Source: Hominimerdicola alba
GTDB taxonomy: Bacteria; Bacillota; Clostridia; Oscillospirales; Ruminococcaceae
DNA: 64,000 bases
Assembly: GCF_900112155.1 (NCBI RefSeq)
Contig: NZ_FOKQ01000001.1
Coordinates: 1 to 64,000, forward strand
Direction of reading: 5' to 3'
The notes beneath the pieces were generated by a model. It was not told the DNA's origin and searched no databases. It worked only from the letters and a program-made list of their open reading frames with translations. Shown here piece after piece: positions 34,755-43,029 of the stretch (positions are counted from its first letter, which is position 1; each line of letters opens with the position of its first letter). Both the position numbers and the translations under genes were made by a program.

Positions 34755-35219
34755 ATGAATATTTATACGGTGACGTTTTTCGGGCATAGGGAACTGCCGA
34801 ATATGTTTGCGCTGGAGGAAAGGCTGATTACGATCCTGCGGGAATTGATAAACTCAAAAGAGTACGTCGAATTTCTTGCAGGCAGGGACGGCGACTTCGA
34901 TCAGTTGGCGGCTTCAACTGTACGAAAAGCAATCCGTGATTACGCCTGCGGAAATGCGTCGCTGATACTGGTGCTGCCGTATGAACGGGCGGAGTATCGC
35001 GATAATCGTGAAAGCTATGAAGCCTATTATGACGAAATTCAGATCTGCGAGGAATCCTCGAAGGCGCATCCGAAAGCGGCTATCTTTGAGAGAAACAAAA
35101 GCATGGTTGACCGCAGTGACCTTGTGATCTGTGCTGTTGAAAAAGGCGGCGGGGCGGCTAAGGCGATGAAGTATGCCGAGAAGTGTGGAAAACGGATAAT
35201 AAATCTGCTTGAAAAATAA
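34755..35219 (+). CDS. SLOG-superfamily (DUF1273-like) protein
   Basis: A 154-residue Rossmann-like protein. It has the SLOG-type signatures TVTFFGHREL near the N-terminus, FLAGRDGDFDQLAA, ILVLPYERAEY, and RNKSMVDRSDLVICAVEKGGGAAKA towards the end. SLOG domains bind nucleotide-derived ligands, and such proteins are common in mobile elements and some defence systems, but the ligand here is unknown. ATG follows GGGGCGGTG. It stands alone between two convergent recombinases and ends in a strong terminator. Inversion of the recombinase 1 segment would place a consensus promoter about 150 bases upstream of its start. Confidence 0.75.
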   Translation: MNIYTVTFFGHRELPNMFALEERLITILRELINSKEYVEFLAGRDGDFDQLAASTVRKAIRDYACGNASLILVLPYERAEYRDNRESYEAYYDEIQICEESSKAHPKAAIFERNKSMVDRSDLVICAVEKGGGAAKAMKYAEKCGKRIINLLEK

Positions 35220-35225
35220 AAAACA

Positions 35226-35255
35226 CCGAAATAGCGCGGTTAAGTGCTATTTCGG
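35226..35255. terminator. Terminator after the SLOG gene
   Basis: CCGAAATAGC, 10-base loop, GCTATTTCGG: a perfect 10-bp stem followed by TTTGT and preceded by AAAAAACA, so it may work in both directions. Confidence 0.7.
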
Positions 35256-35301
35256 TTTGTAACAAAACAACTTAATTTGCGGCAATACGTCGAAATATCG
35301 C

Positions 35302-35330
35302 GGGATAGCGCCATTTTATGGAGCTATCCC
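35302..35330. promoter_or_regulatory. Strong hairpin between the convergent genes
   Basis: GGGATAGC-G-CCAT, TTT loop, ATGG-A-GCTATCCC: 12 paired bases with one mismatch. Outer CGTCG and CGACG can pair too, and CGACGGTTTTTT follows on the plus strand. It could be a backup plus-strand terminator or a site for recombinase 2. Confidence 0.5.
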
Positions 35331-35357
35331 CGACGGTTTTTTGACGAATAATTGACG

Positions 35358-36437
35358 TTAGGTATCTAAATCCAGCTTGTCCATCAGCTTGCGCTTCCTG
35401 TCCATGTTGGAATGCACATACAAATTCATTGTCATTTCTATCCGCGAGTGTCCTAATACCTCGGAAAGCGTCTTGACATCGAATCCGGCTTCTATCGCAT
35501 TTGAAGCTGCGGCGTGACGAAGGCTATGGAATTTAACGGACGGGAGACCGAGTTCTTTCAGGATCTCGACGTAGTCATAGTACATCATTCGTGGCTCTTT
35601 AGGCTCGGTGCTGTCGCTCAATATGTAGTGTTCGGGCGTACTTCGCAGGTCTTTCAACATAGAAAACACGTTCGCGGGAATAGGTATCTCACGGAAGGAG
35701 CTTTTGCTTTTTGGCGGCAGAATGACGATCTTCGTCTTTTTTGCTTCGCCTTTCACCCGAATACGCTGAACCGTCCGCCTGACAGTCAAGGTGCGGTACT
35801 TGAAGTCAATATCCTGCCACGTCAGACCGCAGATCTCACCTATGCGCAGCCCCATAGAAATTGCAAGAGAAATGCCGAGAGTGGCTGTATTGACGTTGCT
35901 TTTCAGGTATTCCTTCAGCTTTTTCTGCTCCTTCTTCGTCAGCAGACGAGTTTCGGACTTTGTACTTTTGGGCATGATGACGTTGTCAAAGGGATTGAGA
36001 ATGTGGTACTCCTTCTGCGCGTACTTGAAAATAGTTTTCAGCAGTACGAGAATGTTGGAAACATACCCCGCAGAAAGCCCCTCATCGAGTTTTGCCTGTA
36101 TGAACCCATAGACTGTTTTTGAAGTGATCTCATAGCACATTTTATCGCCAAAGTACGGTAGAATGTGCTTTTCTAATTTTGTCATATAATTAGCCTGCGT
36201 GGATACCTTGACCCTGTGGCTGTTGACCGACAGCCATTCCATACACAGTGCCTTGACGGTAAGTCCCGTTATCTGAAAGCTCATACCGTTCATGACCTCA
36301 GCCATCATCTTGCCCTCGGCTTCCTCTTTTGTGCGTCCGTAGAACGACTTTGTCTGACGTTTGCCGTCAACAACTCCGAGGGAAACCCTTGTTTCCCAAC
36401 GTCCGTCTTTGCGTAAATATGTGGTTCCTGTACTCAT
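35358..36437 (-). CDS. Tyrosine recombinase 2 (integrase family)
   Basis: A 359-residue protein. I start it at the ATG complementary to 36435-36437, which follows GGAGGAGT by 5 bases and begins MSTGTTYLRKDGRWETR. It has the arm-binding domain (FYGRTKEEAEGKMM), the core-binding domain, and catalytic residues: Arg in SMGLRIGEICGLTWQDID, HSLRH, GHSRIEMT and Tyr in NLYVHS. It shares layout and many residues with recombinase 1 and points towards it. Either of the two may be the ICE integrase. No 20-bp inverted repeat pair was seen around this one. Confidence 0.92.
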   Translation of the reverse strand: MSTGTTYLRKDGRWETRVSLGVVDGKRQTKSFYGRTKEEAEGKMMAEVMNGMSFQITGLTVKALCMEWLSVNSHRVKVSTQANYMTKLEKHILPYFGDKMCYEITSKTVYGFIQAKLDEGLSAGYVSNILVLLKTIFKYAQKEYHILNPFDNVIMPKSTKSETRLLTKKEQKKLKEYLKSNVNTATLGISLAISMGLRIGEICGLTWQDIDFKYRTLTVRRTVQRIRVKGEAKKTKIVILPPKSKSSFREIPIPANVFSMLKDLRSTPEHYILSDSTEPKEPRMMYYDYVEILKELGLPSVKFHSLRHAAASNAIEAGFDVKTLSEVLGHSRIEMTMNLYVHSNMDRKRKLMDKLDLDT

Positions 36438-36524
36438 TTTGACTCCTCCAAGATCAAATATTATCAAATTATGGCGTGAAACTTATGTAAATTCTATCAT
36501 ATTCACGAATCAATCACTTTCTTC

Positions 36525-36553
36525 TTGACAATGAAACAAATAAATGCTATAAT
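36525..36553 (+). promoter_or_regulatory. Consensus promoter for the helicase pair
   Basis: TTGACA (36525-36530), 17-base spacer, TATAAT (36548-36553), a perfect sigma-70 match. Transcription would begin near 36560, giving a leader of about 140 nt before the helicase start. Confidence 0.85.
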
Positions 36554-36566
36554 TATAAAGTATGAA

Positions 36567-36622
36567 AGTGGCTAAAAATCGTTAGTTCCTAGCGTTTCCA
36601 CTATTAAATAACTTTTGTTATT
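36567..36622 (+). promoter_or_regulatory. Structured 5' leader of the helicase transcript
   Basis: AGTGG (36567-36571) pairs with CCACT (36598-36602), enclosing CGTTAG (36580-36585) paired with CTAGCG (36589-36594). A second hairpin AATAAC-TTTT-GTTATT lies at 36607-36622. No T-run terminator and no known riboswitch motif is evident. A regulatory leader is plausible. Confidence 0.45.
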
Positions 36623-36698
36623 GAACTTTTCTTGAAATAAGTTGATTTGCGAAAAGAATAACGTCGAAAATTTCCAGACAACTGAGAAGGTGAGGACT

Positions 36699-38921
36699 AT
36701 GTTTTTGCATAAACACAATAGTGAGACTTATGCGAACATGGTTAGCCTTTTTCAGACAGAGCAGCGAGTGGCTGCGGTACAGCCTACTGGAACAGGCAAG
36801 AGTTATCTCATTATGCAGCTCATCGAGGATAATGCTGATAAACGCTTTGCGGTCTGCTCTCCCTCAACTTACATTTTCGAGCAGATGAAGTCGCTTGCGG
36901 AGGGAAATAACATTTCTCTTAAAAAAACCGATTTCCTCACCTACACAAAGCTGGCTCAGACCGAAGCGTTCTCGGAATATGACTACCTTATACTGGACGA
37001 AATGCATCGTTGCGGCGCAAGCTGTTGGAGCATTGGTGTTCAACGATTAATTGACAGCAATCCGAACGCTAAAGTGTTCGGAACGTCGGCAACGCCTATA
37101 CGCTACCTCGACAGCGGACGCAACATGGCGGACGAACTGTTTAACGGTGTCTATGCCGTGAACATGAGTTTGGCTGAGGCAATTCGCAGAAAGATACTTC
37201 CACTGCCGATATATGTTACCTCATGGTATTCTTTCAGGGGTGACATAGAACAGCTTGAAATGAAAGCCGAGCAGTCGGGCAATCCGAGACTGAAAAGTGC
37301 CTTGCTGGGTAAGATCCGGAAAGCAAAGTCGATGATTGCCGAACTTGATGTCGGAATTGAAAAAATATTCGAGAAGCATATCCGCAACAAGGCGGGCAAG
37401 TTCATTGTCTTCTGTCCGAGCGTGGAACAGCTTCAAAGAATGGTCAGCGAATGCGACTCGTGGTTCACGAAAGTCAACCGCGATATTCATAAATACACGG
37501 TCTACGCGCAGAACAGCGCGTCGGACAAACAATTCGAGGAGTTCAGGAGTGATAAGGACAGTAATGCATTAAAGCTGCTGTTCTGCATTGATATGCTGAA
37601 CGAGGGCGTTCACTTCGACGACGTGGACGGGGTCATCATGCTTCGTGCTACGCAGAGTGCAAATGTTTTCTATCAGCAGCTGGGACGTGCGCTGGCTTGT
37701 TCCGATTCAAAGAAGAAGCCTGTGATCTTTGATATTGTAAACAACTATGAGACAGGCGATACTGCACAGCAGTACGCAGGTTTCATGGAAATAGCCCGAG
37801 GCGAGGGCGATTACGATGATGAGATCGAATTTGAGCTTTACGACTACGTTTGTGACATTCGTGAGATACTCAACGAGCTCAATGACACCTTCGCAAACAG
37901 CTGGGATTTCAACTTCGAGCTGCTCAAAGAGTACGCCGAGAAGTATCATGCTTTCCCGGACGGAAATACCTCTTATGAGGGAGTTCTGATCGGCAAATGG
38001 GCTAATCAGCAGCGAACTCTGAACAATCAGGGCAAGCTGTCAAAGAATCGTGTTGACAAGCTCAACAGCATTGATTTTCCTTGGGATGTCAATGAAGCAA
38101 GCTGGCAGACATTTTATGAAGAACTAAAGTCCATCGTAGAGTCGCTGGGGCATTTCCCGAAAAAATCGGAGTTCGGTTCGGACAAGACAAGTCTGTACAG
38201 ATGGGTCACAACGCAAAAATACAAGTACCGCAATGGTACGCTTGAGGAAGACAAAGCCAAAAAGCTTATTGCGATTGGTTGCGAGATCACTAAGGGTATG
38301 GCAGAGTATTGGCAGGATAACTGTGATAGGCTCGGCGAATTCGTGAAGCAGCATGGACGTTTCCCGAATTATGCCGATGTAAAGTCAGACCCGGAATTAA
38401 AGGTTATATACGTTTGGGCGAACTCTCAGCGTACCGCAAGGTATCGCGGGCAGCTGTCGGAAGAACGTATTGCGATTCTTGATTCGATTGGTTTTACCTG
38501 GGACAAACATGAAGAAGAGTGGTTGAACGCTTTCAATAGGCTTAGAAGCTATTTCAAAGAGTATGGCAGCCTGCCGGGCATCAATGAGGTTGTTGATGGA
38601 TACAAGCTGGGAAAATGGTATAAAAGTCAGGTCGTTTTGTATTTAGCCGGAAATATGCAGGCGCACCGCGTCGAGCGGTTTAAAGAGGCTGGCATACCGC
38701 TTGAAAATATACGTCAGAGACGCAAAAACGAAGTCTTTATGAAGTACTACGACAGTTACATGGAGTACCTGCAAAAGTTCGGGAAGCACCCTGCGAGTAA
38801 GGATCGCTATAATGACCTTGACCTTGTTAAGTGGCGCTGTACTCAGATGCAGAAGAAACGGCAGGGTAAGCTGACAGATGAGCAGGCGAACTTGCTTGCG
38901 ACTATTTGCAGAGGTCTTTAG
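36699..38921 (+). CDS. SF2 DEAD/DEAH-type helicase with helicase-associated repeats, copy 1
   Basis: A 740-residue protein. The ATG at 36699 follows AAGGTGAGG, and its start (MFLHKHNSETYANM) aligns with that of copy 2; a TTG at 36642 is less likely. The helicase core has Walker A QPTGTGKS (~30), DEMH in LILDEMHRCG (~101), GTSATPIRYLD, and an arginine-finger motif YQQLGRALACSD (~326). From about residue 415 to the end there are five HA-type repeats of about 65-70 residues, each with a pattern like W...F..L..Y....G..P........LG.W...Q......G.L...R...L..IGF.W. HA repeats are proposed nucleic-acid binders. Host-range, defence or replication roles are all possible; no nuclease partner is adjacent. 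Confidence 0.85.
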   Translation: MFLHKHNSETYANMVSLFQTEQRVAAVQPTGTGKSYLIMQLIEDNADKRFAVCSPSTYIFEQMKSLAEGNNISLKKTDFLTYTKLAQTEAFSEYDYLILDEMHRCGASCWSIGVQRLIDSNPNAKVFGTSATPIRYLDSGRNMADELFNGVYAVNMSLAEAIRRKILPLPIYVTSWYSFRGDIEQLEMKAEQSGNPRLKSALLGKIRKAKSMIAELDVGIEKIFEKHIRNKAGKFIVFCPSVEQLQRMVSECDSWFTKVNRDIHKYTVYAQNSASDKQFEEFRSDKDSNALKLLFCIDMLNEGVHFDDVDGVIMLRATQSANVFYQQLGRALACSDSKKKPVIFDIVNNYETGDTAQQYAGFMEIARGEGDYDDEIEFELYDYVCDIREILNELNDTFANSWDFNFELLKEYAEKYHAFPDGNTSYEGVLIGKWANQQRTLNNQGKLSKNRVDKLNSIDFPWDVNEASWQTFYEELKSIVESLGHFPKKSEFGSDKTSLYRWVTTQKYKYRNGTLEEDKAKKLIAIGCEITKGMAEYWQDNCDRLGEFVKQHGRFPNYADVKSDPELKVIYVWANSQRTARYRGQLSEERIAILDSIGFTWDKHEEEWLNAFNRLRSYFKEYGSLPGINEVVDGYKLGKWYKSQVVLYLAGNMQAHRVERFKEAGIPLENIRQRRKNEVFMKYYDSYMEYLQKFGKHPASKDRYNDLDLVKWRCTQMQKKRQGKLTDEQANLLATICRGL

Positions 38922-38940
38922 ATAAGAAGCGGGTGATAGC

Positions 38941-41439
38941 ATGGCACTTGATTTGTTTAAGCACAACTTAGATGCATACAACAGTGCAGTTGCTATGCTT
39001 GCCAAAAGCGGCAAAGCTGCTGTCATTCACCCGACAGGTACGGGAAAATCCTTTATCGGCTTTAAGCTGTGCGAGGACAATCCCGACAAGACGATATGCT
39101 GGCTCTCTCCGTCGGATTATATCTTCAAAACTCAGCTTGAAAACCTTGCTGAGGTTTCGGGTGGCTGGCAGCCGGAGAACATCAAGTTTTTTACTTACGC
39201 TAAGCTCATGAATATGAGTGAAAGCGAGATAGATGAGATAAAGCCATATGCGGTCATTTTCGATGAGTACCACAGAACAGGCGCGGCAGGTTGGTCTAAG
39301 GGGATAGAAACGCTTTTAAAGCTCTACCCCGATGTTCTGATGCTTGGTTTGTCTGCCACAAATATCCGCTACCTTGATAATCAGCGTGATATGGCGGACG
39401 AACTTTTTGATGGAAATATCGCATCCGAGATGACGCTTGGCGAGGCTATTGTGCGAGGAATCCTCAACGCACCCAAGTATGTGCTTTCCGTTTTTTCTTA
39501 TGAGAAAGAGCTTGAAAAGTATGAAAAGAGTGTAAGCCGTATCAATAATACGACAATGCGTGAGGTGGCTGATGAATATCTGAACGCACTGCGCCGCACG
39601 ATTGAAAATGCGGACGGGCTTGACGAGATCTTCAGCAAGCACATGGAGAACCGCACAGGAAAATATATCGTATTCTGCTCTTGTTATGATACTATGACAG
39701 AGTGTATGGGATATGTTTCAAAATGGTTTGGCAAGGTCGATAAAGAACCTAAAGTCTATTCTGTTTATTCTGGTGACGCGGGTTCAAGCAAGTCTTTTAA
39801 GGATTTTGTAAATGACACCGACGAGAGCCATTTACGGCTATTGTTCTGTATCGACGCACTGAATGAGGGAATACACATTGATGATATTTCGGGCGTGGTA
39901 TTGTTCCGCCCGACTGTATCTCCAATTGTATATAAACAGCAGATCGGAAGAACACTTTCTGCTAACAAAAAAACAACACCTGTGATCTTTGATGTTGTAA
40001 ACAATATTGAAAACCTGTACAGCATCGACGGCATCAGGAACGAGATGGAGGCAGCGATCACCTATTACCGATACAATGGAAACGGCGAGGAGATCGTGAC
40101 CGATCATTTCACGGTCATAGACGAGGTTGCCGATTGCAGGCAGCTTTTTGACGAGCTTGAAGGCGTTCTGAGCCGCTCATGGGACTATATGTATGAAGAA
40201 GCCAAAAAATACTATCAGGAACATGGTTCGCTTGTTTTTCCACGGTCATATTATAAAAACTATGGAACAAGCCTGATGAACTGGGTGGCGCTTCAAAGGG
40301 ATATAAGAAACGGTACAGCGCAAGGCGAACTTACTGAAAAGCAGATAGAACTGCTTGATGAGATCGGAATGCGATGGGAAAGCAGAGCAGACCTTTCATG
40401 GAATAAAAATTTTTCCGCATATAAGGAATATGTTGAAAATGGCGGTTCCTTAAAGGTTTCAAATGATTTTGTTTACAAAGGCGTAGAACTGGGCAGGTGG
40501 CTGGCTATGATACGCAGGTACCGTAAATCGGGAATAAGATCAGAGTTATTTACAGAAGAGAGAGAAAAGGCTCTTGAACAGGTTGGTATTATTTGGGATC
40601 ATATAGATTTTATATGGGAACAGAACTATGCAGCGGCTTTGGATTATTACAGAATTCATGGTGATCTGGAAGTCTCGAACAGAACTGTTTGGAATGGAGT
40701 GAAGCTTGGTCTTTGGCTTAGTGACCTAAGAAAAAGCAGCCGAAAGTTGACTGACGATCAGATAAAAAGATTAGATGCTATCGGAATGCGATGGAAATCA
40801 AAGGCAGCGCTTGCATGGGACCGCGGCTATGAAGAAGCTAAAAAATATGCTGATGAACATGGTGCAGCTGATGCTTCAATTCATTATGTAACTTCCGAAG
40901 GATACAAGCTTGGGATTTTTCTTGGCAAATGCCGTGAGAAGTATGGTAAAGGCAAACTAAGTCAGGATAAGATCGACATGCTGAATAAAATAGGCATGGT
41001 ATGGAATAAATCAAGGGCAAATGAGTGGGATTCCTGTTTTCGGTTATTGGAAAAGTATTACTATGAGCATGGAGATTTAAATATACCGCCGACATACGTT
41101 GAGGATGGTGTTTGGCTGAATAAATGGCTCAATGAGCAGAAACAAATTTACAAAGGCAAACGAAAAGGAAAATCACTGTCAGAAGAACAGATCAACAAAC
41201 TGCGTTCTCTCGGATTTAAAGGTATGACAATAAAAGAAGAACGCTGGGAAGAGAATTACAAGGCACTGAAAACGTTCTATGATGAACATGGACATTCTAA
41301 GATACCTATTGCGATGAAAACGGAAGCGGGAGTTGATTTGTATTCTTGGATCACAAGCCAAAAACATCTATATAAAGTCGGAAAGATGTCCTCTGATAGG
41401 ATCGAGAAGCTTCGGGCTGTTGGGATTATATGGGAATAA
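38941..41439 (+). CDS. SF2 helicase with helicase-associated repeats, copy 2
   Basis: An 832-residue paralogue of the preceding gene, starting 19 bases after its stop. Core motifs: Walker A HPTGTGKSF (~30), DEYH in FDEYHRTGAAGW (~107) where DEAH is usual, GLSATNIRYLD, and YKQQIGRTLSANKK (~332). Six HA-type repeats fill residues about 415-832, for example GVKLGLWLSDLRKSSRKLTD followed by LDAIGMRWK. The 3' part is more AT-rich than the core. Two different repeat arrays on matching motors suggest two substrates or a hetero-complex (inference). Confidence 0.85.
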   Translation: MALDLFKHNLDAYNSAVAMLAKSGKAAVIHPTGTGKSFIGFKLCEDNPDKTICWLSPSDYIFKTQLENLAEVSGGWQPENIKFFTYAKLMNMSESEIDEIKPYAVIFDEYHRTGAAGWSKGIETLLKLYPDVLMLGLSATNIRYLDNQRDMADELFDGNIASEMTLGEAIVRGILNAPKYVLSVFSYEKELEKYEKSVSRINNTTMREVADEYLNALRRTIENADGLDEIFSKHMENRTGKYIVFCSCYDTMTECMGYVSKWFGKVDKEPKVYSVYSGDAGSSKSFKDFVNDTDESHLRLLFCIDALNEGIHIDDISGVVLFRPTVSPIVYKQQIGRTLSANKKTTPVIFDVVNNIENLYSIDGIRNEMEAAITYYRYNGNGEEIVTDHFTVIDEVADCRQLFDELEGVLSRSWDYMYEEAKKYYQEHGSLVFPRSYYKNYGTSLMNWVALQRDIRNGTAQGELTEKQIELLDEIGMRWESRADLSWNKNFSAYKEYVENGGSLKVSNDFVYKGVELGRWLAMIRRYRKSGIRSELFTEEREKALEQVGIIWDHIDFIWEQNYAAALDYYRIHGDLEVSNRTVWNGVKLGLWLSDLRKSSRKLTDDQIKRLDAIGMRWKSKAALAWDRGYEEAKKYADEHGAADASIHYVTSEGYKLGIFLGKCREKYGKGKLSQDKIDMLNKIGMVWNKSRANEWDSCFRLLEKYYYEHGDLNIPPTYVEDGVWLNKWLNEQKQIYKGKRKGKSLSEEQINKLRSLGFKGMTIKEERWEENYKALKTFYDEHGHSKIPIAMKTEAGVDLYSWITSQKHLYKVGKMSSDRIEKLRAVGIIWE

Positions 41440-41474
41440 TGCTTTACAACAAGAATAAGCGCAAAATGATGACG

Positions 41475-41496
41475 GCTATTCGTCAGCTATTCGTCA
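41475..41496 (+). repeat. Tandem 11-bp repeat
   Basis: GCTATTCGTCA occurs twice head to tail between the helicase pair and a small gene. Too short to interpret; it may be replication slippage. Confidence 0.5.
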
Positions 41497-41582
41497 AAGG
41501 TGTTCTGTGATGGCGGTTTCAGGCTCTTTTATGGAGCTTTTGACAAATTTTATTAGTTTGGGAAATAAATTGGTGAGATTTT

Positions 41583-41816
41583 ATGACTTATAGGGTCGAG
41601 CAGTTTGTAAGAAAGATCTCGTCGCCCGTCATCGTGAAATACGGTGACACCGAGCGTGAGTTCAAAAGCGGCGAGGAACTTGCAAACTATGATTTTGATA
41701 GAAACGTTGTTGTCACGGACGTAAGTGCTGATGGCAACAAGATCATAATAACGCTTGTAGAGAATGCCAGGGTCAATGAGACTAACTGGGTCGGCGAAGA
41801 GCAGACGTACTTTTAA
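41583..41816 (+). CDS. Small hypothetical protein
   Basis: A 77-residue protein of beta-strand character (YRVEQFVRKISSPVIVKYGD, NVVVTDVSADGNKIIITLVE). ATG follows GGTGAG. It has no signal peptide, membrane helix or known motif. It is separated from the helicase pair by 143 bases and is the last gene before the AT-rich polysaccharide locus. Base composition resembles the ICE side. Function unknown. Confidence 0.55.
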   Translation: MTYRVEQFVRKISSPVIVKYGDTEREFKSGEELANYDFDRNVVVTDVSADGNKIIITLVENARVNETNWVGEEQTYF

Positions 41817-41829
41817 AACGGGGATTAAT

Positions 41830-42294
41830 ATGAAAAGTCAAGATCTTTCTGAAAAAGAGTTTCTCTACATTTCTTCAGTCACTCCGTTAATCAATGTAGA
41901 TTTATTTGTAGTAAATGAATTTGAAGAAGTTTTGCTGTCTTGGCGTGACGATGAATACTGTGGCACAGGGTGGCATATTCCTGGTGGAATTATCCGTCAT
42001 GGAGAAACGATGAAAGAGCGGTTATTACAAACTGCTAACAACGAACTTGGTTCTATTCCGCAATTTGAGTCGTCACCGTGTAAGATAACTGAAATCTTTT
42101 TGAATCAAGAGTATCGAGATCATTTTATATCACATTTGTTTATTGGAAGATGCTAAAAAAAAGATATATTGACAATAAAAACGCCTCAAAAACCAGGAGA
42201 TTTATGTTGGTTTAATAGGTATCCAGAAGATGGCTTGGTCTATTCTCAAGCGCCATATGAAGAGTATTTGAAGAGATACTTTCTGAAGATTTAG
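41830..42294 (+). pseudogene. Broken Nudix hydrolase, GDP-mannose mannosyl hydrolase-like
   Basis: The frame begins at ATG 41830 with a Nudix-type box (GWHIPGGIIRHGETMKERLL) in the layout of GDP-mannose mannosyl hydrolases. The box is degenerate: QTANNE stands where RE-x-x-EE is expected. A TAA at 42154-42156 stops it at 108 residues, yet the same frame continues for 45 sense codons (KTPQKPGDLCWFNRYPEDG, APYEEYLKRYF) to TAG at 42292. This continuation looks like the missing C-terminus, so I call it a pseudogene. A working truncated protein cannot be excluded. Confidence 0.6.
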
Positions 42295-42342
42295 GATTGA
42301 TAATGAGAATAATATAAAATACTTGCGAATTGAGGAGTTTAG

Positions 42343-42996
42343 ATGAAAGCATACGATGGTATATACAACAGATGCATTAAAAGGGCTATTGGTTTATTGG
42401 TGGCATTTCCTTTTTTGATAGTCGCATTGCCAATTTATTTTCTTATCAGTGTAGCTATTATTGCAGAAGATGGACCGCCAGTGTTTTATAGACCGCTGCG
42501 AGGCGGATATAAAAACAAACCATTCCATATTTTTAAATTTCGGACTATGGTAAAGAATGCTGATAAAATCGGAGGTGGTACTACTGCAAATCACGATCCG
42601 AGAATTACAAAAGTAGGCGGATTTCTCCGAAAGACTAAATTAGATGAAACAGCTAATCTTATTAATATCCTTATTGGAACGATGAGTTTTATTGGTCCGA
42701 GACCAGAATTGCTTCAATATACCGATAAATATGAAGGAAAAGAGAAGGAAATTTTAGAAGTTCGACCGGGAGTAACAGACTTTAGTTCCATTGAGTTCAT
42801 AAATCTTGATGAGATAGTCGGTTCCGGGAATGCTGATGAGATGTACGAAAAGTATGTTCTAAAAAAGAAAAATGCGTTGCGTATTAAATATGCTGAAAAT
42901 GTAAGTTTTATAACTGATTGCAAAATATTTTTTACTACGATTTGGAAAGTCCTTGAAAAGACATTCGGTTTTATTGTAAAGAAAGAACATCGATAG
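42343..42996 (+). CDS. Initiating sugar-phosphate transferase (polyprenyl-phosphate glycosylphosphotransferase)
   Basis: A 217-residue membrane enzyme that would load the first sugar-1-phosphate onto undecaprenyl phosphate. One N-terminal membrane segment (AIGLLVAFPFLIVALPIYFL) is followed by the family motifs: PPVFYRPLRGG, FHIFKFRTMV, LRKTKLDETANLINIL and MSFIGPRPELLQY, then RPGVTDFSSIEF. The short single-domain form resembles PglC/WcaJ C-terminal domains. ATG follows GAGGAG. First gene of the polysaccharide locus; sugar specificity cannot be told, though FucNAc is made further down. Confidence 0.9.
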   Translation: MKAYDGIYNRCIKRAIGLLVAFPFLIVALPIYFLISVAIIAEDGPPVFYRPLRGGYKNKPFHIFKFRTMVKNADKIGGGTTANHDPRITKVGGFLRKTKLDETANLINILIGTMSFIGPRPELLQYTDKYEGKEKEILEVRPGVTDFSSIEFINLDEIVGSGNADEMYEKYVLKKKNALRIKYAENVSFITDCKIFFTTIWKVLEKTFGFIVKKEHR

Positions 42997-43029
42997 ATTG
43001 ATACTTTTGATAAAAGATGGAGAAAAAAC

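Noticed and set aside
41475-41496. Attachment site of the element
   Set aside because: A tandem 11-bp repeat only, with no matching copy seen elsewhere in the window.
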